Positions 19,268 through 27,691 of a DNA stretch of 64,000 nt are shown one piece after another. The notes under the pieces were generated by a model. That model did not search any database. It saw only the letters and a program-made list of their open reading frames with translations, and had not been told where the DNA came from. The stretch spans positions 186,001 through 250,000 of the forward strand of contig NZ_JAAOIV010000004.1 of assembly GCF_011440275.1 (NCBI RefSeq), written 5' to 3'. The DNA is from Metallococcus carri (lineage in GTDB: Bacteria; Actinomycetota; Actinomycetes; Actinomycetales; Dermatophilaceae). Each line of letters begins with the position of its first letter. The stretch's first letter is position 1. Both the position numbers and the translations under genes were made by a program.

Positions 19268-19547
19268 ACGCCGACGCAGGCATCGGCGGGTGGTGCGGCC
19301 GGCGACCGGCAGCCGCGACGCACCAGCGCCGCGACCGGACGCGCCCGAGTTGGGATCCGACGCATCCGCGTCGAGGCCGGATACACCCGCAGCGCGTGGT
19401 CAGGTCGAGGAGCGGGCCGCGTCGACGCGTGGTGTCGCGGCCGGTCGTGGCAACGATGCGGCGTCGCGGGATGAGGAGGACTTCCGCTCGACCTCCGACC
19501 GCGGCGACACCTGGTGGCAGGAGCAACGCCCACCGCACTGGGAATGA
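19254..19547 (+). CDS. Small basic/low-complexity protein overlapping the helicase gene
   Basis: 97 residues starting at ATG 19254, overlapping the helicase 3' end by 14 bases in another frame. It has an Arg-rich start (A-E-R-R-R-R-H-R-R), a Pro/Ala/Asp-rich middle and an aromatic, acidic end TSDRGDTWWQEQRPPHWE, the only part that looks constrained. No ribosome site stronger than AAGG is seen. I do not recognise a family; the overlap suggests coupling to the helicase. Confidence 0.6.
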   Translation: MAEAERRRRHRRVVRPATGSRDAPAPRPDAPELGSDASASRPDTPAARGQVEERAASTRGVAAGRGNDAASRDEEDFRSTSDRGDTWWQEQRPPHWE

Positions 19548-19560
19548 CGCTTCGGCCGTG

Positions 19561-19779
19561 GCGCACCAAAAGTCTCCACAATGGCGAGGTTGTCAGCGGG
19601 ATCCGGGAGTTTCGGGCTGCGTGGCGCACCAAAAGTCTCCACAATGGCGAGGTTGTCAGCGGGATCCGGGAGTTTCGGGCTGCAGGCGCACCAAAAGTCT
19701 CCACAATGGCGAGGTTGTCAGCGGGATCCGGGAGTTTCGGGCTGCAGGCGCACCAAAAGTCTCCACAATGGCGAGGTTT
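19561..19779. repeat. Repeat family 4, 62-bp tandem array (locus A)
   Basis: Units start GCGCACCAAAAGTCTCCAC at 19561, 19624, 19686 and 19748 (spacings 63, 62, 62); the first three are full and almost identical, the fourth ends after GCGAGGTTT. The core AAAGTCTCCACAATG recurs, inverted, in the array at 49.7 kb, where the period is again 62. The gap 19548-19884 otherwise holds only the terminator at 19822. Confidence 0.95.
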
Positions 19780-19821
19780 CGCGGCAGGTCGGCCCGGAGG
19801 CAGACCGCGTATGTATGACGA

Positions 19822-19853
19822 ACGGGCCGGACACCCGAAGGTGCCCGGCCCGT
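19822..19853 (-). terminator. Rho-independent-type hairpin after mscL
   Basis: ACGGGCCGG-A-CACC / GGTG-C-CCGGCCCGT pairs over 14 positions with one internal mismatch and a CGAA tetraloop. It is 32 bases past the mscL stop and nearly symmetric, so it may act on both strands. Confidence 0.85.
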
Positions 19854-19884
19854 CCGGTGGCGGTTCGACGAACCGCGAGGTGAA

Positions 19885-20256
19885 TCAGATCTGCGGGCGA
19901 CCGCCACGCACGAGGGCGTCGCGGATCTCGGCGAGCAGGTCGAGCTCGGTCGGGGTCTCGCCGTCCTCGGTCTTGGGGCCGAAGCGCTCCTGTGCCTTGG
20001 TGTAGGGCACGATGACCGCGAAGTAGACGACGGCGGCCAGGATGATGAAGGCGATCAGCGCGGTGATGAAGGCACCCACGTGGATGCCGCCGGGGGTCCA
20101 GCCGGAGAAGTTGGGGGTCCCGCCGGCCTTGCCGACCAGGTCCATGATGAGGGTGACCATGGCTTCGACAACCTTGCCGAACGCACCCGCGATAACAACC
20201 GCGACTGCCAACTCGACGAGGTTGCCCTGCATGAGGAACTTCTTGAAGCCCGACAC
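19885..20256 (-). CDS. mscL: Large-conductance mechanosensitive channel MscL
   Basis: 123 residues. TM1 is the strongly conserved GNLVELAVAVVIAGAFG (11-27), TM2 is FITALIAFIILAAVVYFAVIVP (about 63-84), and a charged C-terminal helix follows. The pentameric channel opens under high membrane tension and releases solutes on osmotic downshock. GTG start. Followed by a strong terminator, so it is probably the last gene of its transcript. Confidence 0.97.
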   Translation of the reverse strand: MSGFKKFLMQGNLVELAVAVVIAGAFGKVVEAMVTLIMDLVGKAGGTPNFSGWTPGGIHVGAFITALIAFIILAAVVYFAVIVPYTKAQERFGPKTEDGETPTELDLLAEIRDALVRGGRPQI

Positions 20257-20356
20257 GTACTGCTCCTAATGATGAGGGGGCGTGAGCGGTGCGACCATAG
20301 CGAAGTTTCGGGTGAGTAGGAAAACCGAAACGCGCAGTGGCGCTGAAAACGGTGTG

Positions 20357-21043
20357 CTAACGAGACCCATGTGCGACCACCACCAGCCCCGAACCGAGGG
20401 CGCTGGCAGCCGCCACCGCCCGAGCGAAATCGCCGGCTGCACCGCGCGGCAGGGCGGCCACGACGACGGGAGCCTCGGTCCGCGATCGGTCCTGCTGACC
20501 CGGCGCTATGCCGGTCACGGTCACCAGCCGCGCACCCTGCAGCACCAGCGTGGCGCCCTGCGCGTCGTAGACATCGACGCGGTCGCCGGCTCGCAGGAGC
20601 GCGGCCATGGCGGGATCGGCAAGCGGCACAGTGGCCGCAACCTCTGTCGTGGAAACCGAAGACCAGTTCGATGCACTCGCGGTGCCACCCGTGAGCGGTG
20701 CGCCCGCAGGCAGGTCCACGGTCGTGACTTGCCCGAGCACCTGAGCGGTGGTGGCCGCGCTCGTGATGCCCGATGTCGCAGGCCAGGCGACCGTGCGCAG
20801 GTCCGCGGCGGTGATCCGGTGTCCTGCTGGCAGCGCTGAGCGGGTGACGGCGACCGGGACGGTCGGTGGAGGCGGCGGCCGGAACTGCTGCCATCCGACG
20901 AGTGCGGCCAGTGTGAACAACACCACGCTGACCCGGCGCCGGACCCGCGCCCGCCGCCAGGCGGCCTGCCGCCCAGGACCCCGCAGCTTCGCAGGCAACA
21001 GCGCCTGCGGCCGCACGGCGGTGGTCCCCGCAGAGCCGGTCAT
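20357..21043 (-). CDS. SAF domain membrane-anchored protein (CpaB/RcpC-like)
   Basis: 228 residues: basic cytoplasmic N-terminus, one membrane segment (VSVVLFTLAALVGWQQF, about 39-55), proline-rich stretch, then an SAF domain beginning TRSALPAGHRITAADLRTV, the pattern of Flp pilus assembly CpaB and related periplasmic proteins. No other pilus gene is nearby, so a pilus role is not supported; such isolated SAF proteins are common in actinobacteria, often next to mscL. Function unknown. Confidence 0.8.
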   Translation of the reverse strand: MTGSAGTTAVRPQALLPAKLRGPGRQAAWRRARVRRRVSVVLFTLAALVGWQQFRPPPPPTVPVAVTRSALPAGHRITAADLRTVAWPATSGITSAATTAQVLGQVTTVDLPAGAPLTGGTASASNWSSVSTTEVAATVPLADPAMAALLRAGDRVDVYDAQGATLVLQGARLVTVTGIAPGQQDRSRTEAPVVVAALPRGAAGDFARAVAAASALGSGLVVVAHGSR

Positions 21044-21073
21044 CGCACCACCCTCCTCAGGAGCGAGCCGAGC

Positions 21074-21895
21074 TCATGGCAGCGCGAACGGAAGCTGGAG
21101 GCCATCGAGCGCTCGGCGGCAACTGCAGTCGGCGGTGGCGTCGTCCTGGGGTGGTGGCATGGCCCCGATGACCTCGCCGAGCCAGGACTTCAGCGCGTCG
21201 ATGGAGCGGCCGAAGGTGCGCATCACCTCGGCATGGGTGACACCGGCCTCACCCTCGACACCGGCGTCGTGGTCGGTGACCACGCACATCGTGGTGAGGC
21301 ACATCGCGAGCTCGCGGGCGATCGAGGCCTCCGGCATACCGGTCATGCCGACGACCGCCCAGCCGGCGGCCTGGTGCCATTGCGATTCGGCGCGCGAGGA
21401 GAACCGCGGACCGTTGATGACCACCAAGGTGCCCCGGTCGACGACCTGTAGTTGCGGCGACGGTGTGCCGAGGACCGCGGCGCGCCCGCGCGGGCAGTAG
21501 GGATCGGCAAAGCCGACATGCACGACCGGCCCAGGCTCGTCATACACGGTGTGCGGGCGACCGGAGGTGCGGTCGACCACCTGGTCGGGCACGACGATGG
21601 TGCCGGGTGTCAGTTCCGGGCGCAGCGAGCCCACGGCGCACGGTGCGAGCACCTGGCGGACGCCGACCGAGCGCAACGCCCAGAGGTTGGCGCGGTAGTT
21701 GATGCGATGCGGTGGATAGCGGTGCCCCTGGCCGTGCCGGGCCAGGAAGGCGACCTGTCGCCCCGCCACCGTGCCGATCTGCAGGTCGTCGCTCGGCGCG
21801 CCGAACGGGGTGTCCACCGAGACCGTGCGCGGGTCATCGAGGAAGGAGTAGAAGCCCGAGCCGCCGATGACGCCGAGATCCGCGAGATCGTCCAT
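21074..21895 (-). CDS. mtnP: S-methyl-5'-thioadenosine (or purine nucleoside) phosphorylase
   Basis: 273-residue class II-type nucleoside phosphorylase (MTAP family). Landmarks are IGGSGFYSF at 9-17 (phosphate loop), FLARHGQGHRYPPHRINYRANLWAL cut here as RHGQGH...PHRINYRAN, NGPRFSSRAES and VGMTGMPEASIARE near the base site. The enzyme splits 5'-methylthioadenosine with phosphate for methionine and adenine salvage. The M-T-x-x-P-E segment is typical of MTA rather than guanosine enzymes, but specificity is not proved. Confidence 0.88.
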   Translation of the reverse strand: MDDLADLGVIGGSGFYSFLDDPRTVSVDTPFGAPSDDLQIGTVAGRQVAFLARHGQGHRYPPHRINYRANLWALRSVGVRQVLAPCAVGSLRPELTPGTIVVPDQVVDRTSGRPHTVYDEPGPVVHVGFADPYCPRGRAAVLGTPSPQLQVVDRGTLVVINGPRFSSRAESQWHQAAGWAVVGMTGMPEASIARELAMCLTTMCVVTDHDAGVEGEAGVTHAEVMRTFGRSIDALKSWLGEVIGAMPPPQDDATADCSCRRALDGLQLPFALP

Positions 21896-21993
21896 GGACG
21901 CGAGACTAACCAGGCCGTATGTCGGCCCGCGAGCCCGCGTTCACCGCACTGTGGACAACAGGTGCTAGGCCTTGCGCCGGGCTGGGGAAAACC

Positions 21994-22311
21994 TCAGGAG
22001 GCGGAGGGTTCGGCCTTCTTGGGGGTGGTCGAGGCCTTGCTGTCGGAGGATTTCGTCTCGGCGGGTTTCGCGTCGGATGAGGTCTTCTCCGAGGGCTTCT
22101 TCGCACTGTCGGTGGACGCCGAGGAGCCCGAGGAGCTCCGGCTGTCGGTGCGGTAGAAGCCGGAGCCCTTGAACACCACGCCGACCGAATTGAAGACCTT
22201 GCGCAGGTGGCCGCCGCATTCGGGGCACTGGGTCAGGGCGTTGTCGGAGAAGGACTGGACGATCTCGAAGGAGTGTCCGCAGTCCTTGCAGGCGTAGGCA
22301 TAGGTGGGCAC
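21994..22311 (-). CDS. FmdB family zinc ribbon protein
   Basis: 105 residues. Residues 1-60 form the FmdB/putative regulatory zinc ribbon, with CKDCGH (8-13) and CPECGG (29-34), the F-E-I-V-Q-S block between and GVVFKGSGFYRTD after. The C-terminal 45 residues are Ser/Lys/Ala-rich and disordered. The founding member was linked to formamidase/amidase regulation, but the true role of the family is not settled. It lies 11 bases after the antiporter gene on the same strand... in gene order the antiporter is downstream. Confidence 0.88.
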   Translation of the reverse strand: MPTYAYACKDCGHSFEIVQSFSDNALTQCPECGGHLRKVFNSVGVVFKGSGFYRTDSRSSSGSSASTDSAKKPSEKTSSDAKPAETKSSDSKASTTPKKAEPSAS

Positions 22312-22322
22312 GGAGAAGGATT

Positions 22323-23894
22323 CTACGTATGCCGTGGAGGTGGGGCGATCGACCGGTCGATGCGGGTGCCGTGGCGGCGCCAGCCGGCCATCCGGCCTTC
22401 GTCACTCACCGCCCGGATGCGCCGTATGACGTCGGCTCGGTGGGTTTCGGTGGTCACGATGAGGAACCGGTCGCCGCGGTGCAGCACGGTCCGGCGGGTC
22501 GGCACCATGGTGTGGCCTTCGCGCACCACGAGGGTGACGTCGGCGTCGCGGGGCAGCCGCAGCTCTTGCACCTCGACGCCGTGCAACTGGCTCGAGGTGC
22601 CGACGCGCACCAACAGCACCTCGGCGCGCAATTCCTCCAGGGGCGTGGATTCGAGTTCGACGTCGAGGGTGTGCGATTCGTCGACCACGCCGAGCCGGCG
22701 GGCGACCCAGGGCAGCGTCGGCGCCTGCACCAGCGTGAAGACCACGACGAGCACGAACACCAGGTCGAAGATCCATTCGGTGTTGCGGGTGCCGAGGGTG
22801 AGCGGCACGGTCGCCAGCACGACGGGCACGGCGCCGCGCAGGCCGGCCCAGGACAAGAAGATGCGCTCGCGCCAGCGGATGCCGAACCACGGCACCGACA
22901 CCAGCACCGACAGCGGCCGGGCGAGCAGCAACAGCACCGTGCCGATCACCAGGGCCGGCACGATCTGGTGCACCAGCCGGGTCGGTGAGGCGAGCAGGCC
23001 GAGCAGCACGAAGAGCCCGATCTGGGCCAGCCACCCGAGGGCCTGGGCGAAGCCGCGCACCGCCTGCCGGTGCGGCAGGTGCAAATTGCCGAGGACCAGC
23101 GCGGATAGGTAGGTCGCGATGAACCCGCTGGTGTGCGCGAGGTCGGCGACGGCATACGCCAGGACCGGTATGGCGAGCACGCCGATCGAGAACAGACCGG
23201 AGGAGCCGGAGGCGACCCGCTTGATGACCCGCCCCACGGCATACCCGAGGACCAGGCCGATGGCGGCGCCCCCGGCGAGTTCGAGGACGGCGAAGGCGGC
23301 CACCTGCCACCAGGGGTGTGGCGCGCCATCGGGGGCGGCCTGTTCGGCGAGGGCGAGCACGAGCAGCACGACCGGTGCGTCGTTGAACCCGGACTCGGCC
23401 TCGAGCAGGCCGGTGATCCGCGACGGCAACGGCACCCGGCGCAGCACCGAGAAGACCGCGGCGGCGTCGGTGGAGGAAGTGATCGCACCGAGCAGCAGCG
23501 CGACGGTCCACGACAGGCCGAGCAGGTAGTGCGCGGCCACGCCGACGACGGCGACCGACACGAGCACACCGACCGTGGACAACACGATGGCCGGCGCGAC
23601 CGAGCGGCGGATCGCCGACCACTGGGTGGTGAGACCGCCTTCGGCGAGGATCAGCACCAGCGCGGTGTACCCGAGCACCTGGGTGAGCACCGCGTCGGAG
23701 AACCTCAGCCCGAAGCCGGACTCGCCCACCACCAACCCCAGGCCGAGGTAGATCAGCAGCGTCGGCAGCCCGGACCGGTTGGCCAGGCGGACCGCGGCGA
23801 CGGCGATGAGCAGCACGATGCTGCCGATGAGCAGCGAGGTGGTGAGGTCCTCGGGGGTGAATCCCGAGACCGACGCGAGGGCGGGAGGGGTCAT
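22323..23894 (-). CDS. CPA1-family K+(Na+)/H+ antiporter with C-terminal TrkA_C (RCK_C) domain
   Basis: 523 residues. Twelve or so hydrophobic segments span 18-390; the conserved LLLGAITSSTDAAAVF and LEAESGFNDAPVVLL blocks (ion-binding Asp region) are typical of NhaP2/CvrA-type cation:proton antiporters. A soluble end of about 110 residues containing L-H-G-V-E-V-Q-E-L-R-L and G-D-R-F-L-I-V-T fits an RCK_C ligand domain. It exports K+ or Na+ in exchange for protons. ATG 23894 has AGAGGAA upstream; a longer frame to 24224 overlaps the next gene and is rejected. The gene precedes fmdB-like 22311 on the minus strand. Confidence 0.92.
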   Translation of the reverse strand: MTPPALASVSGFTPEDLTTSLLIGSIVLLIAVAAVRLANRSGLPTLLIYLGLGLVVGESGFGLRFSDAVLTQVLGYTALVLILAEGGLTTQWSAIRRSVAPAIVLSTVGVLVSVAVVGVAAHYLLGLSWTVALLLGAITSSTDAAAVFSVLRRVPLPSRITGLLEAESGFNDAPVVLLVLALAEQAAPDGAPHPWWQVAAFAVLELAGGAAIGLVLGYAVGRVIKRVASGSSGLFSIGVLAIPVLAYAVADLAHTSGFIATYLSALVLGNLHLPHRQAVRGFAQALGWLAQIGLFVLLGLLASPTRLVHQIVPALVIGTVLLLLARPLSVLVSVPWFGIRWRERIFLSWAGLRGAVPVVLATVPLTLGTRNTEWIFDLVFVLVVVFTLVQAPTLPWVARRLGVVDESHTLDVELESTPLEELRAEVLLVRVGTSSQLHGVEVQELRLPRDADVTLVVREGHTMVPTRRTVLHRGDRFLIVTTETHRADVIRRIRAVSDEGRMAGWRRHGTRIDRSIAPPPRHT

Positions 23895-23926
23895 GCCGTT
23901 CCTCTCGCCGCAGGGTTGGGTGCGGC

Positions 23927-24496
23927 TTAGTCTCCCAATCCGCGCAAGGGCAGCGCGCGCACACCCGCCGACGGGGTCAGCACCGCACCCACCGGCCGGT
24001 CGTGCGGCTCGTGCGGCACCGCGTCCAGCACCTCGTCGTCGAAGACCAGCGCGATCACGTCGGCGCCCTCGGTGCTGCGGCGAAGCGCCCGGTCGTAGCA
24101 GCCGCCGCCCTTGCCGATCCGGTGCCCGTCGCGGTCCACGGCCATCGCCGGGGTGAGGATCAGCCGGGCGCGCGCGATCGCGTCCAGCCCGAGGTCGGTG
24201 TCCGGGTCGTCCACCGAATGCCACGACAGGTCCAGGTCGTCCAGGGTCGTCGGGTGCAGCACCGTCCAGCCGCGCTCGCGCAGCAGTTGGGTGGCGCGCT
24301 CGACCGGGGGTTCGCTCGGCAAGGGGTCATAGGTCGCCGCCACGCCGGGGGGCGTATGCCGGGCGTCCAGGTGGGCCGCCAGCGCGGTCGCGATCGCCTC
24401 GGCCGCCTGCTCGCGCTGCTGGCGGGTCCAGGCGTCGCGGCGGGCCCGCCGGCCGGCGCGCAACCGGGCGCGCAGCTCGTCCTTGTCGTTGGTCAC
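23927..24496 (-). CDS. 5-formyltetrahydrofolate cyclo-ligase
   Basis: About 189 residues. Conserved parts are the basic N-terminus RARLRAGRRARR, ATYDPLPSEP, and the C-terminal ATP/folate signature DRDGHRIGKGGGCYDR. It converts 5-formyl-THF with ATP to 5,10-methenyl-THF. GTG 24496 is used as start; GTG 24520 is also open and cannot be excluded. Divergent from galU, a very common arrangement in Micrococcales, which supports both calls. Confidence 0.92.
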   Translation of the reverse strand: MTNDKDELRARLRAGRRARRDAWTRQQREQAAEAIATALAAHLDARHTPPGVAATYDPLPSEPPVERATQLLRERGWTVLHPTTLDDLDLSWHSVDDPDTDLGLDAIARARLILTPAMAVDRDGHRIGKGGGCYDRALRRSTEGADVIALVFDDEVLDAVPHEPHDRPVGAVLTPSAGVRALPLRGLGD

Positions 24497-24567
24497 ACGG
24501 CACAGTGTGCTCTGGCGCACGAGGCTATGGCGCCGCGCGGTCAGACCGACCCATTAGCCTTCGGTCC

Positions 24568-25515
24568 ATGACGAGCCCTCGCCACGACCGAGTCACCAAG
24601 GCCGTGATTCCCGCTGCCGGCCTCGGCACCCGCTTCCTCCCCGCGTCGAAGGCGATCCCCAAGGAGATGCTGCCGGTCGTCGACAAGCCGGCGATCCAAT
24701 ATGTTGTCGAGGAGGCCAGCCGGGCCGGGATCGACGACGTGCTGATGATCACCGGGCGCAACAAGGCCGCCCTGGAGGACCATTTCGACCGGCACTGGGA
24801 GCTCGAGGCGGCCCTGGAGCGCAAGGGCGACGAACACAAGCTGCACCGGGTCCGCAAGTCCGCCGACCTCGGCAATGTCCACTTCGTGCGCCAGGGCGAG
24901 CCGCTCGGCCTCGGTCACGCGGTGCTGATGGCCCGGGCGCACGTCGGCGACGCGCCCTTCGCGGTGCTGCTCGGCGACGACCTGATCGATGAGCGTGACC
25001 ACCTGCTGGAGCGGATGATCCAGGCCCGCGAGCAGCACGGCGGATCGGTCGTCGCCCTGCTGGAGGTGCCGGCCGACCAGATCCACCTCTACGGCTGCGC
25101 GGCGGTGGAGCCGATCGAGGGCGAGACCGATGTGGTGCGGGTGACCTCGATGGTCGAAAAGCCCGACGCCGCCGACGCGCCCAGCAATCTGGCGGTGATC
25201 GGCCGCTATGTGCTGGACCCGTCGATCTTCGACGTGCTGGCCGAGACCAAGCCGGGGCGCGGCGGTGAAATCCAGCTGACCGACGCCTTGCTGGAGCGCG
25301 CTGCGTCGACCGAGCCCGGTGGTGGCGTGGTCGGTGTGAAGTTCACCGGCAAGCGTTATGACACCGGTGACCGGCTTGACTATCTCAAGGCGGTCGTCCG
25401 CCTCGGCGTGCGCCATCGCGATATCGGCGACGACTTCCGCTCCTGGCTGATCGAGTGGGCCGAGTCCGAAGAAGGCCGCGGTGAAGACGGCGAGCAACGG
25501 CATCTGCGGCACTGA
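24568..25515 (+). CDS. galU: UTP-glucose-1-phosphate uridylyltransferase
   Basis: 315 residues. The nucleotide-binding motif is PAAGLGTRFLPASKAIPKEM (cut at 20), followed by PVVDKPAIQYVVEEA, the Q-G-E-P-L-G-L-G-H-A-V segment and the metal-site LLGDDLID. It makes UDP-glucose from UTP and glucose-1-phosphate for cell-wall glycans and trehalose. ATG 24568 chosen from the family start. It overlaps moeA by 35 bases and heads a long operon. Confidence 0.95.
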   Translation: MTSPRHDRVTKAVIPAAGLGTRFLPASKAIPKEMLPVVDKPAIQYVVEEASRAGIDDVLMITGRNKAALEDHFDRHWELEAALERKGDEHKLHRVRKSADLGNVHFVRQGEPLGLGHAVLMARAHVGDAPFAVLLGDDLIDERDHLLERMIQAREQHGGSVVALLEVPADQIHLYGCAAVEPIEGETDVVRVTSMVEKPDAADAPSNLAVIGRYVLDPSIFDVLAETKPGRGGEIQLTDALLERAASTEPGGGVVGVKFTGKRYDTGDRLDYLKAVVRLGVRHRDIGDDFRSWLIEWAESEEGRGEDGEQRHLRH

Positions 25516-26728
25516 CCTGCTCACGCCGGCGGACTACACGGCGCGGTTGCTCGCTGCGGTCGAACCCCTGGCGCCGGTGCGCGTGCCGGTCGGCCAGGTC
25601 GCGGACTGGCTCGGTCGCGTGCTCGCCGAGGACGTGCGCGCCGAAGTGGCGGTGCCGGCCTTCGATAATTCCGCGATGGATGGGTATGCCGTCCGCGCGG
25701 ACGACCTGACGAATCCGCCGGCCACGCTGCCCGTCGTGGGTGACATCCCGGCGGGCGACACCCGGGCACACCGGCTGGGCGTCGGTGAGGCCCTGCGGAT
25801 CATGACCGGGGCGGCGCTGCCGGCGGGTGCGGACGCGGTTGTGCAGGTCGAGTTCACCGACGGTGGCGCCCAGCAGGTGCGCATCGACCGGGCGGTCGGC
25901 GCCGGCACGGCGGTGCGCCGGGCGGGCAGCGACCTGCGGCCGGGTGACCCGGTCGTGCCCGCGGGAGTGCGCGCGGACGCCCGGCATACGGCCGCGATCG
26001 TCTCCTGCGGGGTGCGGGAGGTGACGGTGCATCCGGTCCCGCGGGTGGCGGTGATCAGCACCGGTGACGAGCTGCGCGCGCCCGGTGAGGTGTTGGAGCC
26101 CGGGCAGATCGTCGACTCCAACGGCCCCATGCTGGCTGCGCTGGTGCGCCAAGCCGGTTTCGAGGTGGCGCGGGTGCAGCGGATCGGCGACACCGCGCAG
26201 GATGTGCGCGCGGCGCTCGCGGATCTAGCCGGAGTGGACGCGATCATCACCAGCGGCGGGGTGAGCGCTGGCGCGTTCGAGCCGCTGAAGGCGGCCTTCG
26301 GAGCCGGGTCGGAGGTGACCTTCAGCTCGGTGGCGATGCAACCGGGCAAGCCGCAGGGTTTCGGGGTCGTCGACGGTCGGCCGCTGTTTGCGCTGCCGGG
26401 CAATCCGGCGAGTTCGTTCGTGTCCTTCGTGCTCTTCGCGGCGCCGGTGCTGCGGCGAATGGCGGGGCGGGACAGCGCGATTCGCACCACGATGGCGCGC
26501 GCGGCCGAGACCTGGCGGACCTCGCCGGGGCGGATGCAGGTGGCTCGGGTGACCGTCGACCGGCGCCACCCTGGCGACCTTGAGGTGCGGCCGGCCGGTG
26601 GTGCGAGCTCGCACCTGACCGGTGGACTCGCTGGCGCCGACGCGCTGGCATTGGTGCCTGCGGAGACCGACCAGGTCGCGGTGGGGGACCGGCTCGGCAT
26701 CATCGACTTGGAGGGGGAATTCTGTTGA
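25481..26728 (+). CDS. moeA: Molybdopterin molybdenumtransferase MoeA
   Basis: 415 residues. N-terminal MoeA domain with the diagnostic PAFDNSAMDGYAVRADD (about 61-77) and IMTGAALPAGADAVV; central MoCF-binding domain with ISTGDEL and TSGGVSAG; C-terminal MoeA_C domain. It inserts molybdate into adenylated molybdopterin. GTG 25481 lies inside the galU end and is preceded by GAAGAAGG; a later start is possible. Followed directly by moaC and mog, giving a small Moco cassette. Confidence 0.95.
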   Translation: MKTASNGICGTDLLTPADYTARLLAAVEPLAPVRVPVGQVADWLGRVLAEDVRAEVAVPAFDNSAMDGYAVRADDLTNPPATLPVVGDIPAGDTRAHRLGVGEALRIMTGAALPAGADAVVQVEFTDGGAQQVRIDRAVGAGTAVRRAGSDLRPGDPVVPAGVRADARHTAAIVSCGVREVTVHPVPRVAVISTGDELRAPGEVLEPGQIVDSNGPMLAALVRQAGFEVARVQRIGDTAQDVRAALADLAGVDAIITSGGVSAGAFEPLKAAFGAGSEVTFSSVAMQPGKPQGFGVVDGRPLFALPGNPASSFVSFVLFAAPVLRRMAGRDSAIRTTMARAAETWRTSPGRMQVARVTVDRRHPGDLEVRPAGGASSHLTGGLAGADALALVPAETDQVAVGDRLGIIDLEGEFC

Positions 26729-27204
26729 ATGACAAGGGTTTGACGCACGTCCGCGCAGATGGCACAGCTCACATGGTCGACGTCTCGGCCAAGCCGGTGA
26801 CCGCGCGCAGCGCGTCCGCGCGGGGCAGCGTGCTGGTGTCTCCGGCCGTGATCGAGGCGCTCGGCGCCGGCTCCGTGCCCAAGGGCGACGCGCTCGCGGT
26901 GGCGCGGGTGGCCGGCATACAGGCGGCGAAACGCACGCCTGAGCTGGTGCCGCTGGCGCATCCCGTCGCGGTGCACGCAGTGGAGGTCGACCTCGTCGTG
27001 CAGGCGAACCGGGTCGACATCAGTGCCACCGTGCGCACCGCCGATCGCACCGGCATCGAGATGGAGGCGCTCACCTGCGTGACCGTCGCCGCGCTGACGC
27101 TGGTCGACATGGTCAAGGCGATCGACAAGCACACCCGCATCACCGACATCCGGGTCAGCGCCAAATCCGGAGGCCGGTCGGGGGACTGGACCGAAGATGC
27201 CTAG
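26725..27204 (+). CDS. moaC: Cyclic pyranopterin monophosphate synthase MoaC
   Basis: 159 residues, full length. It opens with the family's H-M-V-D-V-S-A-K-P-V-T-R-like segment (here MVDVSAKPVTARSA) and has KRTPELVPLAHPV, the TGIEMEALT catalytic region and DMVKAID. It completes formation of cyclic pyranopterin monophosphate from the MoaA product. TTG start overlaps the moeA stop as TTGA, with GAGGGGG upstream. Confidence 0.96.
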   Translation: MNDKGLTHVRADGTAHMVDVSAKPVTARSASARGSVLVSPAVIEALGAGSVPKGDALAVARVAGIQAAKRTPELVPLAHPVAVHAVEVDLVVQANRVDISATVRTADRTGIEMEALTCVTVAALTLVDMVKAIDKHTRITDIRVSAKSGGRSGDWTEDA

Positions 27205-27691
27205 CGCAGTCGTCATCACCTGCTCGACCCGCGCGGCTGCCGGGACGTATGCCGACCGCTCCGGTCCGGTGGCCGTGGAAGCGTTGCGGCACATGGGAGT
27301 CGAGGTCGGCGAACCGGTCGTGGTGCCGGACGGACCGGAGGTCGAGCAGGCGCTGCGCGCGGCGCTCGCGACCGGCCCCGACCTCATCGTCACCTCGGGG
27401 GGCACCGGTCTGGCACCGACCGACGCGACGCCGGAAGCCACCCGAGCGGTCCTCGACCGCGAGGCCCCGGGCATCGCCGAGGCGATTCGAGCGCGAGGTA
27501 TGGCGGCCGGCATACCGACCGCGGCGCTTTCGCGGGGATTGGCCGGGACCGCTGGGCGGACGCTGATCGTCAACCTGCCCGGCTCGACCGGCGGAGTGCG
27601 CGACGGCATGGCGGTGCTGGGCGAGATCCTGTCGCACGCGCTCGACCAACTGGCCGGGGGAGACCACGTCGCTGGGGAGCCCGGCGGGTGA
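27197..27691 (+). CDS. mog: Molybdopterin adenylyltransferase, MogA/MoaB family
   Basis: 164 residues of the MoCF-biosynthesis fold: VITCSTRAAAGTYADRSGP at the start, then VTSGGTGLAPTDATPEAT (75-95), RGMAAGIPTAALSRGLAG and LIVNLPGSTGGVRDGM. It adenylates molybdopterin before metal insertion by MoeA. It overlaps moaC by 8 bases, and its TGA overlaps the next start. Confidence 0.93.
   Translation: MPSAVVITCSTRAAAGTYADRSGPVAVEALRHMGVEVGEPVVVPDGPEVEQALRAALATGPDLIVTSGGTGLAPTDATPEATRAVLDREAPGIAEAIRARGMAAGIPTAALSRGLAGTAGRTLIVNLPGSTGGVRDGMAVLGEILSHALDQLAGGDHVAGEPGG

Noticed and set aside
19561-19779. CRISPR array
   Set aside because: The whole 62-bp unit is repeated nearly unchanged, so there are no unique spacers, and no cas genes are present.
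20357-21043. Flp pilus locus
   Set aside because: Only a SAF-domain protein is present; no secretin, ATPase, TadC or pilin gene nearby.
23895-24224. Longer start for the cation/proton antiporter
   Set aside because: It would overlap the formyl-THF cyclo-ligase and ATG 23894 has a good ribosome site.
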